DNA of 64,000 nt from Pseudomonas sp. KU26590 (GTDB lineage Bacteria > Pseudomonadota > Gammaproteobacteria > Pseudomonadales > Pseudomonadaceae). The notes beneath the pieces were generated by a model that made no database searches, was not told the origin of the DNA, and worked only from the letters and a program-made list of their open reading frames with translations. Below, one piece after another: positions 1 through 9,965 of the stretch (positions within the stretch are counted from its first letter, which is position 1; the number at the start of each line of letters is the position of its first letter). The DNA lies in NCBI RefSeq assembly GCF_026153515.1, contig NZ_CP110644.1, positions 372,001 through 436,000 of the forward strand, given 5' to 3'. The translations under genes and the position numbers were made by a program.

Positions 1-675
1 CAGCAGCCCGTCGAGGTTGATAGCGCCACCAAACACTTCCATACCAGCGCGCGCTTCGAGCGGGACGGACTCGCCGGTAATGGGCGCGGTATCGAGGCTC
101 GCCTGCCCGGAAATCACCAAGCCGTCAGCCGGTACGCGGTCACCGGCGCGCACTTCGACGCGATCACCCGCCACCAGCGTGCCGTTGTCGACCTCACGGA
201 TCGCGCCATCCTTATCGATCAGTCGGGCATGGCTGCGGGTCAGACGGCCCAGTGACTGAATGGCTTCCTGGGAGCCAATCACGCTGCGCTCCTCCAGCAC
301 GTGGCCGAAGATCATGATGATGGGCAGCAACGCGGCGGTCATCAGATCGCCCGTCGCCCAGGCGCCCAACATGGCCAGTGCGATCAGTTGGTCGGTAATG
401 CCGTGCAGACTCGGGTACCGCAAGCTGTGCCAGCCGGCGCTGACCACCGGGATGGCCACCAACAGCGAGGCGGCGCCCAACAGCAGCTGGCTGACGCCGA
501 CCTGCTCGGGCGAGAAGAATCGCCAGACCAGTCCCAGCGCGAGCAAGCCCAGGGCAAGCATGGCCAGCGTCAACTGACGGGCTGCGCTGCGCTGCTCGCG
601 GCTGGTGAGCATGCTGCCGGGCGCGACTGGCGCAGCGTGGTCGTGGGAATGGTCGTGCACGGCTTCGCCACTCAT
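1..675 (-). CDS. Heavy-metal-transporting P-type ATPase, N-terminal part (truncated by window edge)
   Basis: The visible 225 codons hold a His-rich N-terminus (HDHSHDH, residues 7-13), membrane segments near 34-52, 62-80 and 95-125, and the start of the actuator domain with the TGES motif (200-203). This identifies a P1B-type cation pump. The phosphorylation (DKTG) and nucleotide domains lie outside the window. No N-terminal CxxC metal domain is present. The start overlaps the stop of the upstream SPFH gene by 4 nt (ATGA), so it is the last visible gene of that operon. Metal specificity cannot be read from this part; the His-rich tail suggests Zn, Co, Ni or Cu (inference). Confidence 0.85.
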   Translation of the reverse strand, partial: MSGEAVHDHSHDHAAPVAPGSMLTSREQRSAARQLTLAMLALGLLALGLVWRFFSPEQVGVSQLLLGAASLLVAIPVVSAGWHSLRYPSLHGITDQLIALAMLGAWATGDLMTAALLPIIMIFGHVLEERSVIGSQEAIQSLGRLTRSHARLIDKDGAIREVDNGTLVAGDRVEVRAGDRVPADGLVISGQASLDTAPITGESVPLEARAGMEVFGGAINLDGLL

Positions 676-1739
676 TTGTCAGCTCCCTGAATGATCAGGC
701 GGGAATCGTCGCGGGGGTCGACCGTGGTCACTGAACCCGCCTGTTTCAGGATGGAAGGCACCCGCTCGCGGTAGATCCGCAGCAGCAATCCGGGATCGCT
801 CTTGTTCTGGATCGACTGCGCCAATCCCGTCACCGCCGCGGTGTCGGTCTGCGCCTTGGCCAGCCGTTCGGACGCCTGGGCATGGGCGACCTGCAGTGTG
901 CGGTCAGCCTGCTGATTGGCGGTCTGATTGAGTTTTTCGGCATCGGTGCGCGCGTTCGCCACCGCCTGATCGGCTTGCTGACTCGCAGTCAGCACCGCGT
1001 TGAATGCATTCACCGCAGCGGCCGGCAGACTGGACTGCACGTCGACACGCACGACTTCAACGCCCAGACCCACGCCAGTGGCGGTCAGCTCGCCAAGCCG
1101 CGTGTTGATGCCCTGCACCAAGTCGCCACGCAGACGTTCGCGCCGCTCGGCAGACTGGCTGTCGGAGCCCACCAGCTCGGGACGCGCCACCAGAATGGTG
1201 TCCAGGTCCCGCGCCGCCGTTAGGCTGACGGCGCTGCGGTTGACCAGACGATCCAGCCCCGGCAGCACGTGCTCGCCTTGCAGCACGAATGCTCGTGGGT
1301 CTGTCACTTTGTAGTACGCCGTCACGTCGAGCTGTACGACACCGGCGTCGCCCGTGAGCAGGTAACCCGAGCCTGCCAGCGCGTCGCTCATCGGCGTCGC
1401 GAAGCTGGTGATCTTGTCGGCGCCCAACGCAGTGGGTGAGCGCAACAGCGTTTCGACATGCCGCTCGATCACGCGGTCAGCGGAAGGCAACAACACCACC
1501 TGCTCGAACGGTTGCGGCCAGGCCAGCAGCAGACCGGCGTTTTGCACGCGATCCAGCTCGCCAAAGCGAAACACCACCGCCCGGTTCTGTGGATCGATTT
1601 CCCGCACGTTGGAGACCGCCCAGCCGAGCGCCGCCAGCAGGGTGACGACATACAGCCCGAGAAACGCCAGCCGGCTGGCCTGCAGCCAGGGACTGTTCAC
1701 CACCGGCCGCTCGATGTGCGCCGCGTCTTGCTCAGTCAT
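672..1739 (-). CDS. HflC-like SPFH/band-7 membrane protein
   Basis: A 355-aa protein with a short cytoplasmic N-terminus, one membrane anchor near residues 25-45, an SPFH domain (about 45-250) and an Ala/Gln/Lys-rich helical stretch (about 240-300) typical of the oligomerising part of HflC. SPFH proteins form ring- or cage-like membrane assemblies; HflKC modulates the FtsH protease. This is not the canonical hflC, which normally sits beside hflX and purA. Its start overlaps the stop of the preceding HflK-like gene by 4 nt and its stop overlaps the ATPase start by 4 nt, so the genes are probably translationally coupled. A role in metal homeostasis is inferred from the neighbouring pump. Confidence 0.85.
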   Translation of the reverse strand: MTEQDAAHIERPVVNSPWLQASRLAFLGLYVVTLLAALGWAVSNVREIDPQNRAVVFRFGELDRVQNAGLLLAWPQPFEQVVLLPSADRVIERHVETLLRSPTALGADKITSFATPMSDALAGSGYLLTGDAGVVQLDVTAYYKVTDPRAFVLQGEHVLPGLDRLVNRSAVSLTAARDLDTILVARPELVGSDSQSAERRERLRGDLVQGINTRLGELTATGVGLGVEVVRVDVQSSLPAAAVNAFNAVLTASQQADQAVANARTDAEKLNQTANQQADRTLQVAHAQASERLAKAQTDTAAVTGLAQSIQNKSDPGLLLRIYRERVPSILKQAGSVTTVDPRDDSRLIIQGADK

Positions 1740-2776
1740 GGCTGGGTTCCAGCCTTGCCATCCAGGGTCGGCGGGCCGTCTACAAGCACACGGAACGGCG
1801 CGGCATCGGTGCGCAGAATCAGTTTGGTGCTCGGCCCCACCACGGTACCGAGGGTGTCGAGCGAGCGCAGCAAGTTGTACAGCTGCGGCGAACCGGCGTA
1901 GGCGCGGCCGTAAATCTGCGCCGCTTCGACGCGGGATTGCGCCTCGATGTCGGCGGCTTTCACGGTGGCGTCGGCCTCGACAATCCGCGCGTCGCGTTCG
2001 GCGGCAGAGCGGATCTGCGCCGCCTCGCGTTTGCCGATGGCGGTGCGCTCGGTGGCAATGGTTTCGCGCTCGGCGCGCATGCGGTCGACTGTCGCGTTGA
2101 GGGTCACCGACGGCAACGTAAGACGTTCGACACCTACTTGCAGGACGCGGACGCCATAGGTGGTCAGCAGTTGCTTGTCGATCTGTTGACGCAGCTGGTT
2201 TTCGAAATCGGCGATGCGCACCTGATTGGCGTCGGTGTTGATCAGGCTCGACAGATCAAAACTGGCGGCGGTGGTTTCCAGTGCCGAGCCGACAAAGGTG
2301 CGGATTTGTCGCGCGGCTTCGTCCGGCTGGTTTTGCACGGCGCGCATGAAGCGCTTCACGTTGTCCGGATCGCCCTGCACCTGCCAGGCCACGTAGGCCT
2401 GAACGATGATGCGCAGGCCGTCGCGGGTACCGACGTCCTGCAAGCCACTTGAGGTGGTGCGCAAACGCAGGTCGACGGGAATCGCCGCTTCGAATGGCGC
2501 CGGCCAGCGCCAGCTCAGACCCGGATCGAGCAGCACCCGGGCAGGATTGCCGAAGCGCGTAATAACCGTCGCCTCCCCGGAACGCACCTGTACCAGACTC
2601 GCCGCCGCGACCGCGAAGGCAATCAGCACCGCCGCCAGCGCGGCACGACGCCACGGAAATACGGCCGGAACGGAGGCTTCGCCATGGTGATGACCGTGAT
2701 GATGGCCGCCATGACCGTGACCACTGTGGTCGTGACCGGAATGGTCGTGATGATCGTGGGAATGAAACAGACTCAA
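1736..2776 (-). CDS. HflK-like SPFH/band-7 protein with His-rich N-terminus
   Basis: A 346-aa SPFH protein. Residues 5-33 are almost entirely His, Gly, Asp and Ser (HDHHDHSGHD and similar), followed by one membrane segment (about 44-64) and the SPFH core (about 65-260). The start appears to be TTG, because AAGGAG lies 8 nt upstream and the His-rich tail follows directly. It begins 11 nt after the 655-aa SPFH gene and ends in an ATGA overlap with the HflC-like gene. The His tail is unusual for HflK and resembles tails of zinc and nickel transporters and chaperones, suggesting metal binding at the membrane (inference). Confidence 0.85.
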   Translation of the reverse strand: MSLFHSHDHHDHSGHDHSGHGHGGHHHGHHHGEASVPAVFPWRRAALAAVLIAFAVAAASLVQVRSGEATVITRFGNPARVLLDPGLSWRWPAPFEAAIPVDLRLRTTSSGLQDVGTRDGLRIIVQAYVAWQVQGDPDNVKRFMRAVQNQPDEAARQIRTFVGSALETTAASFDLSSLINTDANQVRIADFENQLRQQIDKQLLTTYGVRVLQVGVERLTLPSVTLNATVDRMRAERETIATERTAIGKREAAQIRSAAERDARIVEADATVKAADIEAQSRVEAAQIYGRAYAGSPQLYNLLRSLDTLGTVVGPSTKLILRTDAAPFRVLVDGPPTLDGKAGTQP

Positions 2777-2787
2777 GGGAAGACTCC

Positions 2788-4755
2788 TTATTCAGCCGAG
2801 GGCTGGTCAGCTGATTGAGTCGACGCTGCGGGGTCGACCGGGAGGGTAAAAGAACGCAGATCGATGGTCGGCGCGCTGGTGCCGCCGAGCCGATGATCCA
2901 GCACCAGCAACTTGGCGTGGGTCAGCCCCTGGGTCAGCTGACTGAAGTACTGCTCCAGCAGAAAGGCCTGGCCCGCTTTGGCGTAGCCCTGTTGTTCGGC
3001 GCTGAAACGCAAGTCCGCACCTTGCGCCGTCGCCATGACTTCGCGCGAGGTGGCTGCAGCCTGATCGTGGGCCATGCTGGCGTGCAATTGCGCCACATTG
3101 GCCTGATCGGCCGCCGCGCCACGCTCCCGGGCAATCAGTGCCTGGGCGCTGATCTGGGCGGCCTGGACAGCGTGATAGGCGTTGGCCGCGCCCGCCGGTG
3201 GATGAATCGATTCGACCACGGTCGCGAGAATTTCTACGCCGCTGTCGAGTTTTTTCAGGTCGCGCTGTACGGCGTCGCCGATGTCAGCCGCCAGATCATT
3301 GCGCTGCTCACCGAGCAGTTCGTCGAGGGTGCGCGAGGCGAAGTCGTGCACCAGCACGCGGCTGGCGGTGCTGCGAATCAGGCTGGGGATGTCGGCGCTG
3401 TTGTACGTCGCGGCCAGTGCGGCCTCGTCCGTCAAACCGATGCGGTATACAAAGCGCACGTCCATGTTGACGATCTGGAAGCTCTGCTTATCACCGGAGC
3501 CGCTGGCGATCACTTGCGACTTGTCGTTGATGTGTGTGGCGTCCCACAACCGGTTGGCAATGGCGGGCGGCGGGCCTTCGGCAGGGTCAAGGGCCTGCTC
3601 GGCACCCGCGCCCTCAGAGACGCTGGTGGCAAGCTCGTGGACCACGCCATTTTCCACCGCCAGCACCGTTCCGAAAGGCCAGGGCAAACCGGCATGCAGA
3701 CCCGGCTCCAGGACTTCAACCGGCTTGCCGAAGCGCTCGTAAATGCCACGGCCTTGCATGGGGATTTCGTGAACACCGCTCAGCAACCAGCCGAGGCCGA
3801 CGATGACCGCCAGCACCGGCAGAAAGGCGCGGCGCATGTAGGTAAACGCCCAGATCTGCCGCAGGTCGATGCCGAAGCGGTTGTGCAGCTCGTTTTGCAG
3901 CGCCTGCAAGGGGCGCGGCGGCCAGCGCAATAGGCCGGCTGCGAAGCTGCTGGCAATCAGGCGCGGTTCAAGGCGTTCGTTGCGCGGGCTGAAGACGGAC
4001 AGGAGCGCGCGGATGAGTAACTCAACGGCGACCAGCCCCGGCAAGAGGCCGATCAACACCGCGAGCCGGGCGGGCCATACGCGATCAGCGGAGGAGAAAA
4101 ACAGGCAGAACGCCGTGACCAGCAGCGTGCCGATGGCGACCCGGGTGATCTGCGCCAACTGCTCGGCTTCAGGCCAACTGGCCTCGGACTCATTGCTGAA
4201 TTGCCGCTCCAGCACCAGCAGCGCAAACCCGACCAACAGGAGCAGGCCGCCAACCACGTTGCCGGCCAGGCCGACATTGCTGCCCGACAGCGCAAGGTTC
4301 CAGATCAGGCCAATGCTGATCAGCGACAGCAACGCCCAGCCCGCCAGCCAGAATACGGGTAACCCAACCTGGCCGACCATTGAGGTGCCGGCGCCGCTGA
4401 TGCGTCCAAGCACCCGGTCGTACCAACCCTGCTCTTCGCCATGAAGCAGCGCCTCATCGTCAGAGGCAGCGGCAGAGGACGGTGCGATGACGCCGGCGCG
4501 CCACTGGCTGACCATGTGTGCCGACTGCAATGCCGCCGCCAGCACGAGCAGGCTCGCGGCACTGTTGGTCAGCACCGCCGTCCACAGCGAGTCGGGAGAA
4601 AAAAGGTCGACGAAAAGCGACACCACCAGGCCGATAACGCCCATCGCTCCTGTCAGGTACGTCAGCCGTGAAAGACGCCGCGACTGCACAACCGCCCGCT
4701 GAAACCGCGGCAGGCTCGCCGGTGCAACGCACTCATCATCCAGATCAACCCGCAT
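2788..4755 (-). CDS. Large polytopic SPFH/HflK-like membrane protein
   Basis: A 655-aa protein, first gene of the SPFH/ATPase operon. The N-terminal half has about seven hydrophobic segments (near 35-55, 57-77, 130-150, 165-182, 210-228, 232-252, 312-330). An SPFH domain follows (about 330-560), with an Ala/Gln-rich helix and a Ser/Asp-rich tail. The typical E. coli HflK is about 420 aa with a single anchor, so the multi-pass front end is an added module. GGAG precedes the ATG. The function is unknown; it probably assembles with the two smaller SPFH proteins encoded downstream. Confidence 0.8.
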   Translation of the reverse strand: MRVDLDDECVAPASLPRFQRAVVQSRRLSRLTYLTGAMGVIGLVVSLFVDLFSPDSLWTAVLTNSAASLLVLAAALQSAHMVSQWRAGVIAPSSAAASDDEALLHGEEQGWYDRVLGRISGAGTSMVGQVGLPVFWLAGWALLSLISIGLIWNLALSGSNVGLAGNVVGGLLLLVGFALLVLERQFSNESEASWPEAEQLAQITRVAIGTLLVTAFCLFFSSADRVWPARLAVLIGLLPGLVAVELLIRALLSVFSPRNERLEPRLIASSFAAGLLRWPPRPLQALQNELHNRFGIDLRQIWAFTYMRRAFLPVLAVIVGLGWLLSGVHEIPMQGRGIYERFGKPVEVLEPGLHAGLPWPFGTVLAVENGVVHELATSVSEGAGAEQALDPAEGPPPAIANRLWDATHINDKSQVIASGSGDKQSFQIVNMDVRFVYRIGLTDEAALAATYNSADIPSLIRSTASRVLVHDFASRTLDELLGEQRNDLAADIGDAVQRDLKKLDSGVEILATVVESIHPPAGAANAYHAVQAAQISAQALIARERGAAADQANVAQLHASMAHDQAAATSREVMATAQGADLRFSAEQQGYAKAGQAFLLEQYFSQLTQGLTHAKLLVLDHRLGGTSAPTIDLRSFTLPVDPAASTQSADQPSAE

Positions 4756-5123
4756 TGCAACTCCAAAGCCCGTTTAACGCTGTAATCATCAACCTTCCCG
4801 CCCGCCCCTAACGTTGCGTGGCACTGCTTCAAGCCACGCTGAAACAGGGCGTTACGATATAACAGAAGTCGTGAAATTTTCGTCTGATTATTCGTTTGCC
4901 CAGCTCTGGATACGGTGTCAGACAGGCTGCAGACAGCTACAGGCTCACGCGGACAAGCAAGACGTTGAAGCCAGATCAAACGTGTCCTGAAACGTTTTTT
5001 TCCCCTTTGCGCGAACAAGATGCCGAGATTGTTATCTGTTTGTTGGTAATTTGCGTTCGACAAGGATTGGGAAGGCGCACTTTTTTGTGCAGGAAGGCAC
5101 AGCATCTTCAGAGGCTTCACCCT
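4756..5123. other. Divergent intergenic region between the SPFH operon and opgD
   Basis: The region must hold promoters for both divergently transcribed units. Reading frames that continue into it lack a ribosome binding site and family similarity. I see no terminator, tRNA or repeat in it. Confidence 0.5.
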
Positions 5124-6743
5124 ATGAATCGCAGGAATCTCTTGAAAGCGTCCATGGCGCTGGCAGCCTATAGCGCGCTGCCTGCCTCAGGTCTTTATGC
5201 GGCACGCGCGCTGGCTGCGGCCGCCGATGGCGACATCGAACACTTTGACTTCAAGTCCTTGCAGGACAGCGCCAGACAGATGGCCGGCAAGCCTTACGTC
5301 AGTACCAAGCAGAACCTGCCGCCAACCTTGGCGAATATGACGCCTCAGCAGTTCAACGCGATCAAGTACGACGCCGGCCATTCACTGTGGAATGACGTGA
5401 AAGGCCAACTGGACGTGCATTTCTTCCACGTCGGCGCAGGGTTCAAGACGCCGGTGCGCATGTACAGCGTCGACCCGGCGACCCAGCAGGCGCGTGAAGT
5501 GCATTTCCGCCCTGAGCTGTTCAACTACGAAGCCAGTCGCATCGACCAGAGTCAGCTCAAGGGCGACCTGGGCTTTGCCGGATTCAAGCTGTTCAAAGCA
5601 CCCGAGATTGCCATCAACGACATCCTGTCGTTCCTGGGCGCCAGTTACTTCCGCGCCATCGACAGCAACAAGCAATACGGCCTCTCCGCCCGGGGTCTGG
5701 CGATCGACACCTATGCCCACAGCCCTGAGGAATTCCCCGACTTCACGCAATTCTGGTTCGAGAAGCCAACCAAGGACGCCACACGTTTCGTCGTGTACGC
5801 ACTGCTGGACTCCCCTAGTGCGACCGGCGCGTACCGCTTCGACATTGATTGCCAGGCTGACCGCGTGGTGATGGACATCGACGCGCACATCAATGCGCGG
5901 GCCGACATCGAGCAGTTGGGCATTGCGACCATGACCAGCATGTTCAGCTGCGGCACCCACGAACGCCGGATGTGCGACACCCTTCACCCGGAGATCCACG
6001 ACTCCGACCGGCTGGCCATGTGGCGCGGCAATGGCGAATGGATCTGCCGCCCGCTCAACAATCCGGCCAAGATCCAGTTCAACGCCTTCGCTGACACAGA
6101 CCCCAAAGGTTTCGGCCTGGTCCAGACCGACCACGACTTCAAGACCTATCAGGACACCGTGGACTGGTACCACCGCAGGCCGAGCCTGTGGGTCGAGCCG
6201 ACGACGGCATGGGGCGAGGGCTCGATTGATCTGCTGGAACTGCCGACCACGGGCGAAACCCTGGATAACATCGTTGCGTTCTGGAACCCGAAAGTGCCGG
6301 TCAAAGCCGGCATGTCGATGAACTACGGCTACAAACTCTACTGGAGCCCGCTGCCTCCGGTCAGCACGCCACTGGCTCAAGTGCACGCCACGCGTTCAGG
6401 CATGGGTGGTTTCATCGAAGGCTGGGCACCGGGCGAGCACTACCCGGAAGTCTGGGCGCGGCGTTTTGCCGTAGACTTCAACGGTGGCGGGTTGGACCGA
6501 TTGCCGGAAGGCTCGGGCATCGAGCCGGTGGTCACCGTGTCCCACGGCAAAATCCAGGATTTCAATGTGCTGGTGCTGCCGGACATCAAGGGTTTCCGCG
6601 TGACGTTCGATTGGTACCCGACCAGCGACTCCGTGGAGCCGGTGGAAATGCGCATGTTCATCAAAACCGGTGATCGCACGCTGAGTGAGACTTGGCTGTA
6701 TCAGTATTTCCCGCCCGCACCGGACAAACGCCGCTACACCTGA
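5124..6743 (+). CDS. opgD: Glucans biosynthesis protein D, Tat-exported
   Basis: A 539-aa periplasmic protein of the MdoG/OpgD family, which helps build or set the structure of osmoregulated periplasmic glucans. The N-terminus reads MNRRNLLKA, a twin-arginine (Tat) signal, then a hydrophobic Ala-rich stretch to about residue 35; OpgD, unlike OpgG, is a known Tat substrate. The ATG at 5124 is chosen because the RR motif follows it directly; the open frame extends further upstream without a recognisable ribosome site. Length is typical of OpgD. It stands alone; opgGH is not in this window. Confidence 0.93.
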   Translation: MNRRNLLKASMALAAYSALPASGLYAARALAAAADGDIEHFDFKSLQDSARQMAGKPYVSTKQNLPPTLANMTPQQFNAIKYDAGHSLWNDVKGQLDVHFFHVGAGFKTPVRMYSVDPATQQAREVHFRPELFNYEASRIDQSQLKGDLGFAGFKLFKAPEIAINDILSFLGASYFRAIDSNKQYGLSARGLAIDTYAHSPEEFPDFTQFWFEKPTKDATRFVVYALLDSPSATGAYRFDIDCQADRVVMDIDAHINARADIEQLGIATMTSMFSCGTHERRMCDTLHPEIHDSDRLAMWRGNGEWICRPLNNPAKIQFNAFADTDPKGFGLVQTDHDFKTYQDTVDWYHRRPSLWVEPTTAWGEGSIDLLELPTTGETLDNIVAFWNPKVPVKAGMSMNYGYKLYWSPLPPVSTPLAQVHATRSGMGGFIEGWAPGEHYPEVWARRFAVDFNGGGLDRLPEGSGIEPVVTVSHGKIQDFNVLVLPDIKGFRVTFDWYPTSDSVEPVEMRMFIKTGDRTLSETWLYQYFPPAPDKRRYT

Positions 6744-7204
6744 ATTTGATCAGCTAACGGCGTTGCGGGGATTCAAGCTTGCTCAGGAAATGGCGTATCC
6801 GCCGCTGAATATTCAGCGGTGGATGCGCCGTATTTGTAACGAAAACGCGCCATAGAAACTCGCCAATCGAACCGGAATTTATCCCTTTTTAATAGCGTCA
6901 ATTTTCTATCCGCTATCAAAATCAATGACTTACGATTTACGATTTTCAGCCATGATTTAATATGTCCGTAATTTTGACTAATTGATTGACAGCCCCCCGA
7001 TCTGCGGCTGATATACCCCTGTCGCACCGCCCGCGAGGGGACCGAAACGCCCTTCTCCTCCCCCGCTGTGACCACCCCAATCATCGCGATTGCATGCCAT
7101 CGACGGCCATTGCCGGTTCGGCTGGACGGTAGGTTTTCCCGCCCGGCAGTCTGCTCCGCACGCTGACGCTTATCACCCGTACAAATGCTCCCGAGGGGCT
7201 GCAC
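6744..7204. promoter_or_regulatory. Intergenic region, possible promoter for the polymerase/glycosidase pair
   Basis: No gene is seen in these 461 bases. The part 6880-6990 is markedly AT-rich for this genome. A perfect TTGACA lies at 6986-6991, with only weak -10 candidates about 17-19 nt further on (around 7009-7016). The open frame on the opposite strand here has low-complexity, shadow-like composition and is not called. Confidence 0.3.
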
Positions 7205-8509
7205 ATGATGTCGACTTCCCCCGTTTACGTTGAAAAACCTTCTTTGCTTTCCTTCGATAAATCCACGGCGATCGCGCTGGTTGCGATCAGCCTGATGGTC
7301 GTCGAGACCTTTAACGGGGCTCTGCGTTTCTATCTGGATCAGGTAGGGATTTCCGTATTGCTCTACGCCCCGAAGGTCGCGTGCCTGCTGTTCTTCGCAT
7401 TGGAGCTGCGCAGCTTCAAAGCCGGGCCGGGCGTCTGGCTGAGCCTGCTGGTGCTGTTCCTTTCGGCGGGATGGGCAGCGCTCAATGGCGCGCAGCTCGG
7501 GAATTTCGCGTTTGCGCTGTACGGGATCAGCCCGCTGCTGTTCGGGATCGCATGCGGTGACCAGATTGTTCGCCACAAGCGCCTGTTCATGTGGGCGATT
7601 GCCTTCTGTCTGCTGGCATCGCTGGTCGGCATCGCTCTCGACCGGTATATCAGTGTGCCGTGGAAGGGCTACAGCTACACCGTCGGCGGCACTGAGCTGA
7701 GCGCCAACACCGCATGGACCTCAGAAGACATGGACCGCCCGGCCGGATTCGCGCGAATGTCCAGTGCTTTGGCCATGATCATCTCGGTTCTCAGCCTTTA
7801 CCTGATGGCGACCTTGCGCTCGAAACTGCTCGGGTTGCTGATCTGCGTGATCGGCCTGGCCGGGGTGATATTGACCACCAGCAAGGCGCCAGTGCTGGCC
7901 TTCATTGGCGGTGCCGGTCTGCTACTGATCATGCGGTTTCGCTGGACGGCACGGGCGGCCATCGTTGTCGCGGTCGTACTGGGTATGTCGCTGCCCTTCG
8001 TGGCGATGATGACCGACTTCGATGCCAACAAAATCTCGGCCAGCAGTTCGCTCGCATCCATCTACGACCGGCTGATCAACACCTGGCCCAACATCATTCG
8101 CACGCTAATGGACGAGGAACGAACGCTGACCGGAGTGGGCTTCGGGCTGGTGGGCAGTGCCGTGGCCGCCTTCCCTGTTCCCGGCGCCAGCATTTTCATG
8201 GTTTCCGACAGCACTGTGGTTTACCTGTGGGCGACGTTTGGTCTGGTCGGGCTGTTTCTCTACGCCTTGCACATCCCGTTGTTTTTCATCCTGGTCGACA
8301 GTGTCAGCCGTTATGGCCAGGCGTTGCTGGTGACAAGTTTTTGCATCTGCATTGTCAGCTGGACGACCGATACCCTGGAGGTCACCCTCGCCAACATGTT
8401 CCTGGGCATGGCCATCGGGCATGCTCTGGTCATGAAATCGCGAGGTAGAGTGCGGGCCCCAAAGCCCCATGAGTTGCCCACGTGGACCGGCCTGCCGGGC
8501 CTGAGTTGA
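7205..8509 (+). CDS. O-antigen ligase/polymerase-like (Wzy/WaaL family) membrane protein
   Basis: A 434-aa very hydrophobic protein with roughly ten to twelve membrane segments and one larger polar loop (about residues 155-190, containing DRPAGF) followed by further helices. This layout, with a mid-protein RPxGF-type loop, is seen in the Wzy/WaaL O-antigen polymerase-ligase superfamily. GAGGGG precedes two adjacent ATGs (7205 and 7208). The next gene, 13 nt downstream, encodes a PslG-like secreted glycosidase, so the pair probably polymerises and trims an exopolysaccharide or modifies a surface glycan. The substrate is unknown. Confidence 0.7.
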   Translation: MMSTSPVYVEKPSLLSFDKSTAIALVAISLMVVETFNGALRFYLDQVGISVLLYAPKVACLLFFALELRSFKAGPGVWLSLLVLFLSAGWAALNGAQLGNFAFALYGISPLLFGIACGDQIVRHKRLFMWAIAFCLLASLVGIALDRYISVPWKGYSYTVGGTELSANTAWTSEDMDRPAGFARMSSALAMIISVLSLYLMATLRSKLLGLLICVIGLAGVILTTSKAPVLAFIGGAGLLLIMRFRWTARAAIVVAVVLGMSLPFVAMMTDFDANKISASSSLASIYDRLINTWPNIIRTLMDEERTLTGVGFGLVGSAVAAFPVPGASIFMVSDSTVVYLWATFGLVGLFLYALHIPLFFILVDSVSRYGQALLVTSFCICIVSWTTDTLEVTLANMFLGMAIGHALVMKSRGRVRAPKPHELPTWTGLPGLS

Positions 8510-8522
8510 GCGAGGCAATCCT

Positions 8523-9806
8523 ATGAGCATTCGAAGCATCGGCCTGAGCGGCCTGGCACTGATGGCCGCCCTGTGCGCTGCGAATGTCGCCGGGGCCGAG
8601 CCTTTTATCATTGGCGTTGCCACCCACTCGATGAATAACACAGGGCAACCGCTGCGCAGCCTTCAGATGGCGAGCGAGGCTGGCGTCACGTCCATTCGCG
8701 ATGACGCCTTCTGGTCGACGGCCGAACCTGTGCGGGGCCAGATGCAGATCATTGCGCCGTGGCGCGCATGGCTGAGCACTGCCAAGGGACTGAATCTCAC
8801 CCCGATGGTCATTCTCGGTTACGGCAGCTCGTATCAGGGCGGCGCCAAGCCGCGCAAGCCTGAGGTCAAGATTCCGTATCTGAAATACGTGGACTACATC
8901 ACTCGCCAGTTGGGCAATCCCGTCAGGTTCTATGAGGTCTGGAACGAGTGGGACCTGGACGGCCCGGCCGATGCGCGCCTGAGCAATGACTACGCCACGC
9001 TGGTCCGTGACGCGGCACCGATCATTCGCAAAAACAATCCCCAGGCGCTCGTACTTGCCGGCGCCGTCACGAGCATGGGCATCAAGAGTGGCTTCGTCGA
9101 CCGCATCTTGGCTGCAGGGGTGATGAATTACGCCGATGGCATCTCCCTGCACCCCTACGTGCACTGCGAAGGCAGCTACCGCAACACGCCGGAAAGCTGG
9201 ATCGGCTGGATGCGTGATCTGGACCGTCGAATCAGCGCCAAGGTCGGCAGGCCGGTGCCTCTGTACCTGACCGAGATGAGCTGGCCGAGCCACAATGGCA
9301 ATTGCGGCGTCAGCGCCGAGCGCCAGTCGGCGTACCTGGCGCGCGCGTACTTTCTCATCCGCACCCTGCCGAACGTCAAAGGCATGTGGTGGTATGACCT
9401 GATCAACGATGGCACCAACCGCACCGAGCAGGAGCATAACTTCGGCCTGCTTGATGCGGATCTGCACGCAAAACCGGCTTATTCTGTGCTCAAGGCCATC
9501 AGCCCATACCTGCCTGATTTCACCTACGAGCCCGCAAACAGCCTGCAGTCCGACGGCGTCTATCAACTGGCATTCAGCAATGGCCGCGAGCGGATTCTGG
9601 TGGCGTGGGTCAGCGGTCGCGAACACGAAGTCAGCATCAATGCGGCGGCCATGAAAAACAAACCGGTGCGCATCCTCGATACGCAAGCGCCCGACAAAGG
9701 CATGACTGACTCCTCGCAGCAGTGGGTGTGCGACGCCCAGCGCTGCTCGGCCCGGCTGACGCTGACGGAGTTTCCGAAAATCATTCGCCTAAGCCCTGAC
9801 GTCTGA
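8523..9806 (+). CDS. Secreted GH39-type glycosidase, PslG-like
   Basis: A 427-aa exported protein: signal peptide to about residue 25 (ends NVAGA), then a TIM-barrel glycoside hydrolase. The acid/base is probably E142 in the WNEW motif (140-143) and the nucleophile E251 in LTEMSW, the two glutamates expected for a retaining clan GH-A enzyme. PslG, an endoglycosidase of Psl exopolysaccharide, has the same size and layout. A small beta-rich C-terminal domain follows (about 340-427). It is co-transcribed with the polymerase-like gene upstream and followed by a terminator. Exact substrate not predictable. Confidence 0.75.
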   Translation: MSIRSIGLSGLALMAALCAANVAGAEPFIIGVATHSMNNTGQPLRSLQMASEAGVTSIRDDAFWSTAEPVRGQMQIIAPWRAWLSTAKGLNLTPMVILGYGSSYQGGAKPRKPEVKIPYLKYVDYITRQLGNPVRFYEVWNEWDLDGPADARLSNDYATLVRDAAPIIRKNNPQALVLAGAVTSMGIKSGFVDRILAAGVMNYADGISLHPYVHCEGSYRNTPESWIGWMRDLDRRISAKVGRPVPLYLTEMSWPSHNGNCGVSAERQSAYLARAYFLIRTLPNVKGMWWYDLINDGTNRTEQEHNFGLLDADLHAKPAYSVLKAISPYLPDFTYEPANSLQSDGVYQLAFSNGRERILVAWVSGREHEVSINAAAMKNKPVRILDTQAPDKGMTDSSQQWVCDAQRCSARLTLTEFPKIIRLSPDV

Positions 9807-9836
9807 GCCGCGACGCCTGACGACCGCACCTGCGCC

Positions 9837-9869
9837 AACCCGCCTGACCCTGTCAGCGCGGTTTTTTTT
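9837..9869 (+). terminator. Rho-independent terminator after the GH39 gene
   Basis: The stem is AACC..CTGAC with loop CCT and GTCAG..GGTT, imperfect in the middle, followed by eight T residues (9862-9869). It ends the polymerase/glycosidase unit. Confidence 0.8.
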
Positions 9870-9965
9870 ATGCGCAGCAAATGCAGCTAGTGGCAATACG
9901 ACATTTACTGGACATGTGTTACTGCTACCTTACGGCCTAGGGCAGATAGGCTGCCGGGGGAACGT

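Noticed and set aside
4896..5123. N-terminal extension of opgD
   Set aside because: The Tat signal starts at 5124; the extension has no start signal or family similarity.
6773..7576. 267-codon open frame on the minus strand overlapping the polymerase-like gene
   Set aside because: Overlaps a clear membrane protein gene; composition is Arg/Gln-rich, without motifs.
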